Both the position numbers and the translations under genes were made by a program. Of a DNA stretch of 64,000 nt, positions 8,327 to 15,259 are shown piece after piece. Numbering within the stretch: position 1 is the stretch's first letter; every line of letters starts with the position of its first letter. Location: the NCBI RefSeq assembly GCF_004134905.2, contig NZ_SDPQ02000002.1, positions 868,001-932,000 on the forward strand. Reading direction: 5' to 3'. Below the pieces are notes generated by a model. That model saw only the letters and a program-made list of their open reading frames with translations, was not told the origin of the DNA and made no database searches. Source of the DNA: Aeromicrobium ginsengisoli (GTDB lineage: Bacteria; Actinomycetota; Actinomycetes; Propionibacteriales; Nocardioidaceae).

Positions 8327-9481
8327 TCATGCCTTGTCCACCGGCACCACGGCCTTGACCCGGAACCCTCCGCCGGGTCGTGGCCCGGCCTCGACCTCAC
8401 CGGCATGGACGGCGATGCGCTCGCGGATGCCGAGGATGCCGTGCCCCTGCCCATCGTCGGCCGCGGTGCCGCCGCGTCCGTCGTCGTCGACCTGGATGCG
8501 TACCGAGTCGGTGGTGACGCGCAGGTCGACCGAGGCGGTGACGCCAGGGCCCGCGTGCTTGAGCGTGTTGGTGAGGGCCTCCTGCACGATGCGATAGACG
8601 GTCAGCCCGGTGGCCGGATCGAGCCGGTCGAGATCGCCCAGCACGTCGAGCTCGATCGCCAGCCCACTCGCGCGGAGCTGTTCGGCCAGGCCGTGGACGT
8701 CGGCCGCACTCGGAACGGGTGCCATCGGCAGCTCGCCACGGTCGTCACGGAGGAGTCCGAGCAGCCTCCTCATCTCGGTCAGCGACGAGCGGCCGGTCTC
8801 CGAGATCGTCCGCAGCGTCTCGATCGCGACCGCAGGGCGTTTCTGGGCGGCGTACAGCGCGCCGTCGGCCTGCACGACCATGACCGAGAGGCTGTGGGCC
8901 ACCACGTCGTGCATCTCGCGCGCGATGCGCGCTCGTTCGGCTGCTGTGGCGATCTGCGCCTGCTGCGCGGCGTCGCGCTCGAGCTGCTCGGCCCGCTCCT
9001 CGAGCCCCGCGACGTACGCCCGACGGGTGCGGGCCAGGTAGCCCAGCATCCAGGCGGCCAGCACGAGCGCGGACAGCGCCACGAAGTAGCTGATGACCTG
9101 GGCCGTGTCATGGATCGACGGCGACCACCGGGCACCGGCGACCGCGGCGCCGAGAAGTCCTGTGGCGAGCGACGCGCGGACCGCCCACATCGGGCCGTAC
9201 GCAGCGACCGCATGCAGGGCGATCAGCAGCGCGACGTCACCGTAGCGCGGCGTGTCGAAGGCAGTGGCCTGCGCGAGGAGCAGGAGGCAGATGACCGTGA
9301 AGGTCGCGACAGGGGCCCGTCGGCGCAGCGCCAGCGGCACGATCAGCGCGATGTCGAGCAGCTGTCCCGGCGTGCCGGTGAACAGGTACGAGAGGAGCGG
9401 GATGAACAGCACCATGCCGGTGAGCCCGATGTCCTGCCAGAGCGTGTCGATGCGACGCCAGAGGTCGGATCGCTCACGCAT
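8327..9481 (-). CDS. sensor histidine kinase, NarL-partner type (HisKA_3)
   Basis: A 384-residue membrane sensor kinase. Four or five hydrophobic segments occupy residues 20-150, followed by a short coiled coil and a HisKA_3 dimerisation domain with the phospho-accepting H191 in A-R-E-M-H-D-V-V-A-H-S. The ATPase domain has an N-box (E-A-L-T-N-T-L-K-H-A), G1 (D-D-D-G-R-G) and G2 (G-H-G-I-L-G-I-R-E-R). There is no large extracytoplasmic domain, so it likely senses membrane state or a membrane-active compound. It lies 76 bases upstream of its response regulator. Confidence 0.93.
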   Translation of the reverse strand: MRERSDLWRRIDTLWQDIGLTGMVLFIPLLSYLFTGTPGQLLDIALIVPLALRRRAPVATFTVICLLLLAQATAFDTPRYGDVALLIALHAVAAYGPMWAVRASLATGLLGAAVAGARWSPSIHDTAQVISYFVALSALVLAAWMLGYLARTRRAYVAGLEERAEQLERDAAQQAQIATAAERARIAREMHDVVAHSLSVMVVQADGALYAAQKRPAVAIETLRTISETGRSSLTEMRRLLGLLRDDRGELPMAPVPSAADVHGLAEQLRASGLAIELDVLGDLDRLDPATGLTVYRIVQEALTNTLKHAGPGVTASVDLRVTTDSVRIQVDDDGRGGTAADDGQGHGILGIRERIAVHAGEVEAGPRPGGGFRVKAVVPVDKA

Positions 9482-9593
9482 GGTCCCAACCCTAGTGACG
9501 CCGTCGACGTGGAGCGTCCGACTCAGGGATGACTTTGGGCAGCCACACCTTCGTGGTCGCGTACATGCAGGTGCCCTAGGCTCGGGCTACCGC

Positions 9594-9761
9594 TCAGGCG
9601 GCGATCTTGTGCTTGGTCTTGTGCTTCTTCTTGACCTTGACGAGCTTGCGCTTCTTGACGGTGTAGCCCTCGGGGAGGGTGCCCTTCTTCAACATCAGGA
9701 TGGGACACCGCTTGCACGCAGGCTTGCTGCTGCAGCACTTCTTCTTGGGTGTCGGGGGCAC
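9594..9761 (-). CDS. small Lys/Cys-rich conserved actinobacterial protein (55 aa)
   Basis: A GTG-start frame of 55 residues with K-K-K-C-C-S-S-K-P-A-C-K-R-C-P near the N-terminus and a very lysine-rich tail (V-K-K-R-K-L-V-K-V-K-K-K-H-K). The CC-x5-C-x2-C pattern could bind a metal, and the charge suggests nucleic-acid contact. I recall proteins of this pattern being widely conserved in actinobacteria without known function. It is divergent from ferritin and shares the intergenic region holding an IdeR-like box, so iron control is possible. Confidence 0.7.
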   Translation of the reverse strand: MPPTPKKKCCSSKPACKRCPILMLKKGTLPEGYTVKKRKLVKVKKKHKTKHKIAA

Positions 9762-9779
9762 AGGCCTAGGATATCAGCG

Positions 9780-9798
9780 TGAGGTGAGCCTCGCCTAA
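9780..9798. promoter_or_regulatory. DtxR/IdeR-like iron box before ferritin
   Basis: The 19 bases TGAGGTGAGCCTCGCCTAA match 14 of 19 positions of the IdeR/DtxR consensus TTAGGTTAGGCTAACCTAA and keep its dyad. The site ends 21 bases before the ferritin ATG. Mycobacterial ferritin genes are activated by IdeR, so placement makes biological sense. No IdeR gene is in the window. Confidence 0.55.
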
Positions 9799-9819
9799 GA
9801 TGAGAGACGGGACACAACC

Positions 9820-10344
9820 ATGGCAGCACCAGCATTCGTCGCAAAGCTCAACGAACAGCTCGGCTACGAGTTCGGCGCGCACCAGCAGTACGTCGCGATC
9901 GCGGCCTACTACGACGCGCTGACGATGCCGCAGATGGCGGCCCTGTTCTACCAGCAGGCGCTCGAGGAGCGCGACCACGCGATGATGATGGTGCAGTACC
10001 TCCTCGACGCCGACGAGACGCCGGTCATTCCCGCGCTCGAGGCGCCCAAGGTCGACTTCACCGACGTCGTCGAGCCGGTCACCGCCGCGCTCGCACAGGA
10101 GAAGCGGGTCACCGAGCAGATCAACGAGCTGACCCGCATCGCCCGCGACAACAACGACTTCGCCTCCGACCAGTTCATGCAGTGGTTCATCAAGGAGCAG
10201 GTCGAAGAGGTCTCCAAGATGAGCGACCTGCTGGCCGTCGTCACGCGCTCCAAGGACGACTACGAGCGCATCGAGGACTGGGTCGCCCGCGAGGAGAAGA
10301 GCGCTGGCGGCGACCCGACGGCTCCGCCCATCGCCGGTGCCTAG
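9820..10344 (+). CDS. ferritin (non-haem, iron storage)
   Basis: A 174-residue four-helix-bundle ferritin that oxidises Fe(II) and stores it as mineral in a 24-mer cage. Ferroxidase ligands are visible: E-x2-x-H-Q-Q-Y in helix A (E17, H20 region), E-E-R-D-H in helix B (around residue 50), and E-x2 / E-Q-V-E-E in helix D (around 127-131). Length and start are standard. An IdeR-like box lies just upstream, implying iron-responsive control. The downstream inhibitor-like lipoprotein overlaps its end by 8 bases. Confidence 0.92.
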   Translation: MAAPAFVAKLNEQLGYEFGAHQQYVAIAAYYDALTMPQMAALFYQQALEERDHAMMMVQYLLDADETPVIPALEAPKVDFTDVVEPVTAALAQEKRVTEQINELTRIARDNNDFASDQFMQWFIKEQVEEVSKMSDLLAVVTRSKDDYERIEDWVAREEKSAGGDPTAPPIAGA

Positions 10345-10750
10345 GGCTCTCCTCGTCCTGGTCGCCGTCCTCGCGGCGACGCTCTCGGCATGCGGCAAGG
10401 ATGCCGCGAGCGACTCCTCGTCGTCTGCCGGCACGGCACTGACGATCACGGTCGTCGCGTCCGAGGGCGCCGACTCCCAGACGTACGAGCTGAGGTGTGA
10501 CCCGGCCGGCGGTGACCACCCGCAGCCGGCGGAGGCGTGCGCGGCGCTCGACACGGCCGGCGCCAAGGTCTTCGAGCCGGTGGCCAAGGACCAGATGTGC
10601 ACCGAGCTCTACGGCGGCCCACAGACGGCCACGGTCACGGGCACGTACGACGGCGACAAGGTCGATGCCACGTTCAGACGTACGAACGGCTGCGAGATCG
10701 ACCGCTGGGAGCAGCTCGGCACGACGTTCTTCAACGTCCCGCTGCAGTGA
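10337..10750 (+). CDS. SSI-family (subtilisin inhibitor-like) lipoprotein
   Basis: A 137-residue protein with a lipobox (L-S-A-C19) and a low-complexity S/A linker, then a Streptomyces subtilisin inhibitor-like domain. The family cysteines pair as C54-C68 and C88-C119, with H61-P62 and T-G-x-Y-x-G matching the fold. The reactive loop reads M-C88-T-E90-L91-Y; aligned on the SSI sequence M-C-P-M-V-Y, the P1 residue is glutamate rather than the usual Met, Lys or Arg. It is thus predicted to be a membrane-tethered serine protease inhibitor with unusual specificity. GTG start, overlapping the ferritin stop and probably co-translated. Confidence 0.75.
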   Translation: MPRALLVLVAVLAATLSACGKDAASDSSSSAGTALTITVVASEGADSQTYELRCDPAGGDHPQPAEACAALDTAGAKVFEPVAKDQMCTELYGGPQTATVTGTYDGDKVDATFRRTNGCEIDRWEQLGTTFFNVPLQ

Positions 10751-10755
10751 GCTGA

Positions 10756-10950
10756 CTAGAACAACCGCAGTGACGGGTCGTCGATGCCGCGGAGCTCGTC
10801 GTAGTTGACGACGACGCACTCGATGCCGCGGTCCGTCGCGAGCGTGCGGGCCTGTGGCTTGATCTCCTGCGCCGCGAAGATGCCGCGCACGGGCCGCAGT
10901 GGCGGGTCACGATTCATGAGCTCGAGGTAGCGGGTCGGCTGCTCGACCCC
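10756..10950 (-). pseudogene. duplicated 3' end of nucS (64 codons plus stop)
   Basis: This 195-base stretch repeats the last 195 bases of nucS (11394-11588) with six differences by eye, about 97% identity. It encodes the same C-terminus from G162 to the L-R-L-F end, with L166-to-P and S178-to-P changes. Upstream of it (minus strand) the frame runs into unrelated sequence antisense to the orphan gene, so no functional nuclease can result. The two copies are direct repeats bracketing bases 10951-11393. A small tandem repeat, CGCTAGGCA at 10962-10970 and 10972-10980, lies next to the junction. Confidence 0.9.
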
Positions 10951-11013
10951 TGCAATGAACACGCTAGGCATCGCTAGGCACCGGTCAATCGAGCCTTCCC
11001 GTACGGTCGACGC

Positions 11014-11397
11014 ATGGGCCTCTTCAATCGCACGTCGAGGCGGGTGACGACGGCCGCCTTCTGGGAAACGCAGTATCTCGTCGATGCCGGTGACGAGACG
11101 GATTTCTACGTTCAGATCGAGCCTGAGGGCATGGTCTATGAATTCCCGCCGCACGAGAAGGTTCTTCTTACGTTCCGGCAGCGGCCCGATCGGACCCAAT
11201 ATGTCGAGCTTTCACATCACAAAGACGCGCTCATCATCTGGCGGTCGAGCGACGCGGAGGTTTGGGCGACGACGGCCGACGGAACGATTGAGCAGATCGG
11301 TGGCTTCTCGAGCAATCCCGCACCGTGGCTCGATAGCGGTCACACTGCCGCGGGGCCCCCACCGTGGTCGTGGCCACCTTCACCGGGCGAAGGCTAG
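11014..11397 (+). CDS. orphan protein inserted beside nucS
   Basis: A 127-residue protein that I do not recognise. It has no signal peptide or membrane segment; the N-terminus is basic, the middle is beta-rich ([15 protein letters not shown]) and the tail is a proline/tryptophan-rich P-P-P-W-S-W-P-P. Codon use is less GC-biased at third positions than in its neighbours (for example GAATTC and TATGTC stretches), a sign of transfer. It is bracketed by the two nucS 3' copies, and its TAG shares the palindrome CTAG with the convergent nucS stop. No clear ribosome binding site precedes ATG 11014. Confidence 0.6.
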   Translation: MGLFNRTSRRVTTAAFWETQYLVDAGDETDFYVQIEPEGMVYEFPPHEKVLLTFRQRPDRTQYVELSHHKDALIIWRSSDAEVWATTADGTIEQIGGFSSNPAPWLDSGHTAAGPPPWSWPPSPGEG

Positions 11398-11588
11398 AAC
11401 AACCGCAGTGACGGGTCGTCGATGCCGCGAAGCTCGTCGTAGTTGACCACGACGCACTCGATGCCGCGGTCCGTCGCGAGCGTGCGGGCCTGTGGCTTGA
11501 TCTCCTGCGCCGCGAAGATGCCGCGTACGGGCCGCAGTGACGGGTCGCGATTCATGAGCTCGAGGTAGCGGGTCAGCTGCTCGACCCC
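11394..11588. repeat. nucS-internal copy of the 195-bp direct repeat
   Basis: This is the intact-gene member of the direct repeat pair; the other copy is 10756-10950. Both begin CTAGAACAACCGCAGTG and end at GCTCGACCCC. The pair is 638 bases apart, start to start. Confidence 0.9.
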
Positions 11589-12071
11589 GTCGATGTCGCC
11601 GCGCCGTTTGATCTCGACCGCGACGGAGCCGTTGGCGGCGTCCTTGCAGAGCAGGTCGACCGGGCCGATAGCGGTCATGTACTCCCGGCGTACGAGGCTC
11701 ATGCCGGGACCGAGCGCCGTGGTGTGCTCGGCGAGCAGCTCCTGGAGGTGCTTCTCGACGCCGTCCTTCTGGAGGCCGGGGTCGACGCCGAGCTCGTGCG
11801 CCGAGTCGTGCAGGACCTCTTCGATGCGGATGCGCAGGGTGTCGTCGGTCTTGCCGGCCGTGACGGTCCACTCGGTGACCCCGTCGTCGGCGAGGCCCTC
11901 GCGCAGCGTGCACGGAGGGCTCATCCAGTTGAGCGGCTTGTAGGAGCCGCCGTCGGAGTGGATCAGCACCGATCCGTCGTTCTTGACCATGATCAGGCGG
12001 GTGGCAAGCGGGAGATGGGCGGCGAGCCGGCCGGCGTAGTCGACCTGGCACCGCGCGATGACGATCCTCAA
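11394..12071 (-). CDS. nucS: endonuclease NucS (mismatch-specific)
   Basis: Mismatch endonuclease of 225 residues that replaces MutS/MutL in most actinobacteria and many archaea, cutting both strands around G-T, G-G and T-T mismatches. An N-terminal DNA-binding/dimerisation domain (1-115) precedes a RecB-like nuclease domain with catalytic D139 (G-P-V-D-L-L), E153 and K155 (V-E-I-K). The extreme C-terminus S-L-R-L-F fits the beta-clamp-binding tail. It starts with an ATGA overlap on the upstream lipoprotein gene. Its last 195 bases have been copied to 10756-10950. Confidence 0.95.
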   Translation of the reverse strand: MRIVIARCQVDYAGRLAAHLPLATRLIMVKNDGSVLIHSDGGSYKPLNWMSPPCTLREGLADDGVTEWTVTAGKTDDTLRIRIEEVLHDSAHELGVDPGLQKDGVEKHLQELLAEHTTALGPGMSLVRREYMTAIGPVDLLCKDAANGSVAVEIKRRGDIDGVEQLTRYLELMNRDPSLRPVRGIFAAQEIKPQARTLATDRGIECVVVNYDELRGIDDPSLRLF

Positions 12072-12463
12072 CTCATCCTCGTCAGCGTGCCGAGCTTGAA
12101 CACGAGGCTGTCGCCCTCGATCGTGCCCTTGTCCGTGTTGCCGTCATCGCCGATCAACGAGACCGTCGCGCCATCGACGGCGTAGGTGCCGACGCGGAAG
12201 TCCTTGACGCCCTCGAAGTCCTCGACGTACGTCCCGTCGTCGTGGAAGTGCACGACCCACTTGGCATCGACGTCGTGCCAGTCACCCGAGAGCGCGGACG
12301 AGGGATCCTCGGTCGGCTCCGACGTGGGAGTCGACGGGCTGCTGCTCGTCGTCGTCTCGCTCGGCGTCGGCTTGTCGGCCGGATCGTCGCTGGTACCGCA
12401 GGCCCCAAGCCCTAGCAGAGCAAGGCCCACGATGGCTGTAACCATCGTCATACGTCGTTTCAT
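12068..12463 (-). CDS. lipoprotein with DUF-type beta domain
   Basis: A 131-residue predicted lipoprotein: signal peptide with lipobox (L-G-L-G-A-C22), a P/S/T-rich linker (about residues 25-57), then a compact domain with G-D-W, F-H-D-D-G-T-Y and G-T-Y-A-V-D-G-x-T-V-S-L that looks like a small lipocalin/META-type beta barrel. The function is not identifiable. Its stop overlaps the nucS start (ATGA), so they may be co-transcribed. It is divergent from the 3-hydroxyacyl-CoA dehydrogenase. Confidence 0.75.
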   Translation of the reverse strand: MKRRMTMVTAIVGLALLGLGACGTSDDPADKPTPSETTTSSSPSTPTSEPTEDPSSALSGDWHDVDAKWVVHFHDDGTYVEDFEGVKDFRVGTYAVDGATVSLIGDDGNTDKGTIEGDSLVFKLGTLTRMS

Positions 12464-12517
12464 CGTTCTCCCATGGAGCCAGCGGCACGGTCAGGTTAGT
12501 CTGACACGACCCGCTTA

Positions 12518-12531
12518 TTACTCAGGAGTAG
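12518..12531. promoter_or_regulatory. TTACTC-N2-GAGTAG palindrome before the hydroxyacyl-CoA dehydrogenase
   Basis: TTACTCAGGAGTAG is one base short of a perfect TTACTC-N2-GAGTAA dyad and overlaps the gene's ribosome binding site (AGGAGTA). It belongs to the TTAC-N6-GTAA set found near meaA (1429-1448) and the thiolase (18618-18631). Confidence 0.45.
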
Positions 12532-12533
12532 CC

Positions 12534-13727
12534 ATGCAGGAAATCGTCGAGAGACTGGGCGCGAACGACACCGCCGCCGACATCGCGCGCACGTTGCTGC
12601 TGCCCTACCTCAACCACGCCGCCACGATGTACGAGAGCGGCTACGCGACTCACGACGACATCGACGCCGCGATGCGATTCGGCTGTGGCTACCCGATCGG
12701 CCCGCTGGCGCTCATCGACGCCCTCGGCCCGCAGACCGTCGCGACCGGCCTGGAGAAGCTGTTCGCCGAGACCGGCGACGAGCTGCACCAGCCCGTGAGC
12801 ATCCTGACCCAGATGGCCGCCGACAGCACGACGTTCGCGCAGGCCGTGGGCGAGGACGAGGTCGACTCTCCTCAGCTGCGCCACGACATCGAGACCGTCG
12901 GCGTCGTCGGCACCGGCACGATGGCGTCCGGCATCGTCGAGGTCTTCGCCAAGGCCGGCTACGACGTCGTCTACGTCGGCCGCAGCGCCGACAAGCTCGA
13001 CGGTGTCCAGGCCCGCATCACCAAGAGCCTCGACAAGGCGATCTCGCGCGGCAAGCTCGACGAGGACGGCAAGTCGGCCGTGCTCGGGCGGCTCAGCGGC
13101 TCGACCGAGCGTGAAGCCCTCGCCGGCGCCGACATCATCGTCGAGGCGATCGCCGAGGACCTCGAGGTCAAGCTCGAGCTGTTCCGCGACCTCGACCGCA
13201 TCGCGAAGCCGGGCGCGATCCTGGCGACCACGACGTCGTCGCTGTCGATCACCGCGTGTGCCGCGGCGACCTCGCGTCCGCAGGACGTCATCGGCATGCA
13301 CTTCTTCAACCCCGCGCCGGTCATGAAGCTCGTCGAGGTCGTGACCGCCGATGAGACGACCCCCGAAGTCGCCGAGACCGTCCGAGCCCTGTGCCTGTCG
13401 ACCGGCAAGCACCCCGTGTCGTGCGGCGACCGCGCCGGCTTCATCGTCAACGCCCTGCTTTTCCCCTACCTCAACGACGCCGTCAAGCTGCACGAGGCCG
13501 ACGGTGGCTCCCTCACTGAGATCGACGACGCCATGAAGGCGACGAAGCTCCCGATGGGACCGTTCGAGCTGCTCGACGTCGTCGGCAACGACGTCTCGCT
13601 CGCGATCCAGGAGACGCTTGTCAGCACGTTCGGGCACGCCGGCTGGCTGCCGGCGCCGACCTTGCAGCAGCTGGTCGCCGACGGAAAGCTCGGCCGCAAG
13701 ACCGGAGCGGGCTTCCACACGTACTGA
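12534..13727 (+). CDS. 3-hydroxyacyl-CoA (3-hydroxybutyryl-CoA) dehydrogenase with N-terminal domain duplication
   Basis: A 397-residue NAD(P)-dependent dehydrogenase that interconverts acetoacetyl-CoA and 3-hydroxybutyryl-CoA or longer homologues. Residues 1-100 are a stray copy of the C-terminal 3HCDH helical domain (L-L-P-Y-L-N-x-A, D-I-D-A-A-M, P-I-G-P-L-A-L-I-D). A Rossmann domain (G-V-V-G-T-G-T-M-A-S-G, about 123-133) and the usual C-terminal domain (L-F-P-Y-L-N-D-A, E-I-D-D-A-M, P-M-G-P-F-E-L-L-D) follow. The family norm is about 285 residues. CAGGAGTA precedes ATG 12534. In this window it plausibly feeds crotonyl-CoA to Ccr. Confidence 0.88.
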   Translation: MQEIVERLGANDTAADIARTLLLPYLNHAATMYESGYATHDDIDAAMRFGCGYPIGPLALIDALGPQTVATGLEKLFAETGDELHQPVSILTQMAADSTTFAQAVGEDEVDSPQLRHDIETVGVVGTGTMASGIVEVFAKAGYDVVYVGRSADKLDGVQARITKSLDKAISRGKLDEDGKSAVLGRLSGSTEREALAGADIIVEAIAEDLEVKLELFRDLDRIAKPGAILATTTSSLSITACAAATSRPQDVIGMHFFNPAPVMKLVEVVTADETTPEVAETVRALCLSTGKHPVSCGDRAGFIVNALLFPYLNDAVKLHEADGGSLTEIDDAMKATKLPMGPFELLDVVGNDVSLAIQETLVSTFGHAGWLPAPTLQQLVADGKLGRKTGAGFHTY

Positions 13728-13838
13728 CCGGCGAAAAGTTACGGCGTGTCGGGCAACGTTCTTTTTCTCGCCATGCCGATAACCACGGGGTGATCACCTC
13801 GTTGCTCTGTCCAGAGGGGTATGCGGACAGGAGCAACG

Positions 13839-14189
13839 ATGATCAGCACGTCGCTGGTGTTCGTCGCTGCGCGCGCGGTGCGTCGCGTCGCGCTGCTGTG
13901 CGCTGTTGCGCTGGTCCTCGGCTACGTCGCGATCTCGTCGTTCTCGAGCCGCTACGGCACCTCGTCGTCGATCGTCCTGGACAGCAAGAGCGCCGAGACC
14001 GCGCTGTCGTCCGCCGTGTCGGCCCAGGAGTCCGCAGGGCTCTCGTGCAGCGACAAGCCCACGCTCACGAATGTCGTGCTGTTCCAGCGTGAGGGCCGGC
14101 GCGAGGTCTCCGTGCTGACGTTCGACCAGGCGATCAAGGCCACCAGCGCCCACGAAGGCTGGATCCGCCGCTACTGCAGCGCTCCGTAG
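13839..14189 (+). CDS. single-pass membrane protein of unknown function
   Basis: A 116-residue protein with an N-terminal membrane segment (about residues 8-33) and an extracytoplasmic domain with two cysteines (S-C-S-D-K-P and R-Y-C-S-A-P at the very end) that could form a disulfide. I do not recognise a family. AGGAG at 13829-13833 favours ATG 13839 over the in-frame ATG 13821. It is followed closely by two further plus-strand genes. Confidence 0.65.
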   Translation: MISTSLVFVAARAVRRVALLCAVALVLGYVAISSFSSRYGTSSSIVLDSKSAETALSSAVSAQESAGLSCSDKPTLTNVVLFQREGRREVSVLTFDQAIKATSAHEGWIRRYCSAP

Positions 14190-14198
14190 ACTGGAGGC

Positions 14199-14468
14199 AT
14201 GTCCCGCCGTCGCGTCGCACACCGTGCGCACCCGCCGTTGCGGATGTCGACCGAGCAGGTCGAGCACAAGGCCGACGGCTCCTGGTACGTACGACAGCTC
14301 CGCGGCTCGGGAGCGGCCAAGGACTATCGCTGCCCCGGCTGCGACCAGCTGATCCGCCCGGCGACGCCGCACGTCGTCGCGTGGCCGGTCCAGAAGGCGC
14401 TGCTGAGCGAGGCCGCCATCGACGAGCGCCGGCACTGGCACACGGCCTGCTGGGCCAGGAAGCACTGA
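14199..14468 (+). CDS. small zinc-ribbon-like conserved actinobacterial protein
   Basis: An 89-residue basic protein with a C-x2-C pair (Y-R-C-P-G-C-D-Q) and a later H-W-H-T-A-C-W, which together can bind zinc. Related actinobacterial proteins are often labelled ATP/GTP-binding without support. GGAGG lies 4 bases upstream of the ATG. The next gene starts 8 bases after its stop, so they look co-transcribed. Confidence 0.75.
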   Translation: MSRRRVAHRAHPPLRMSTEQVEHKADGSWYVRQLRGSGAAKDYRCPGCDQLIRPATPHVVAWPVQKALLSEAAIDERRHWHTACWARKH

Positions 14469-14476
14469 GGACCACC

Positions 14477-15259
14477 ATGACCGAGAAGATCCGCGGCAAC
14501 TCCGTGCTGCCCGCCCGCCGCGAGCAGATCACGCTCGAGACCGCTGACGGCCTGACCCTCGTCGGCGAGCTGGCACTGCCGCCCGACCGCGACCCGGTCG
14601 CGACGATGATCTGCCTGCACCCGTTGCCGACGCACGGCGGCATGATGGACAGCCACCTGTTCCGCAAGGCGTCCTACCGGCTGCCGGCGTTGGCCGGCAT
14701 TGCGGTGCTGCGCTTCAACACGCGCGGCACGTCCAGCGTGCAGGGCACCAGCGGGGGAGCGTTCGACAATGCCGTCGGCGAGCGCTTCGACGTCGCCGCC
14801 GCGGTCGAGTTCGCCGAGTTCGCCGAGCTGCCGCACGTGTGGCTGGTCGGCTGGTCGTTCGGCACGGACCTCGCCCTGATGTACGGCCTGGAGCCGACCG
14901 TCGAGGGCGCTGTGCTGCTCTCGCCGCCCCTGCGCTTCTCCACGCCTGAGCACCTCGCTGCCTGGGCGGCCTCCGGCAAGCCCGTCACGGCTCTGGTCCC
15001 GGAGCACGACGACTATCTGCAGCCGCCGGAGGCACGTGAGCGTTTCGCTGCGATCCCGCAGGCAGAGGTCATTGCCGTCGAAGGCGCCAAGCACCTGTGG
15101 GTCGGTGACTCCGAGCGCGCGCTCGACGAGATCACCCGCAAGCTCGCGCCGGGGGTCCCGGTGCCGTTGCCGGACACCTGGGACGGCCCGATGGAGCGCG
15201 CTGACTCCTCGGCCTACCGCGACCGCACGGTCGCAGCGTTCAAGGACGTACCGCGCTAG
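14477..15259 (+). CDS. alpha/beta hydrolase
   Basis: A 260-residue alpha/beta-fold hydrolase. It has the oxyanion-region H-P-L-P-T-H-G-G, F-N-T-R-G-T-S, a nucleophile elbow G-W-S-F-G (Ser around residue 130), an acid in V-P-E-H-D-D and a catalytic His in G-A-K-H-L-W. This resembles the KANL3/Tex30-like small hydrolase group. The start is ATG 14477; the longer frame overlaps the upstream gene and lacks homology. Its TAG abuts the stop of the convergent coiled-coil gene (15260). The substrate is unknown. Confidence 0.85.
   Translation: MTEKIRGNSVLPARREQITLETADGLTLVGELALPPDRDPVATMICLHPLPTHGGMMDSHLFRKASYRLPALAGIAVLRFNTRGTSSVQGTSGGAFDNAVGERFDVAAAVEFAEFAELPHVWLVGWSFGTDLALMYGLEPTVEGAVLLSPPLRFSTPEHLAAWAASGKPVTALVPEHDDYLQPPEARERFAAIPQAEVIAVEGAKHLWVGDSERALDEITRKLAPGVPVPLPDTWDGPMERADSSAYRDRTVAAFKDVPR

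Noticed and set aside
8405..9532. Long plus-strand frame of 375 codons across the histidine kinase
   Set aside because: It is antisense to a kinase with all motifs and its own product is rich in R, G and D without family pattern, a GC-rich shadow.
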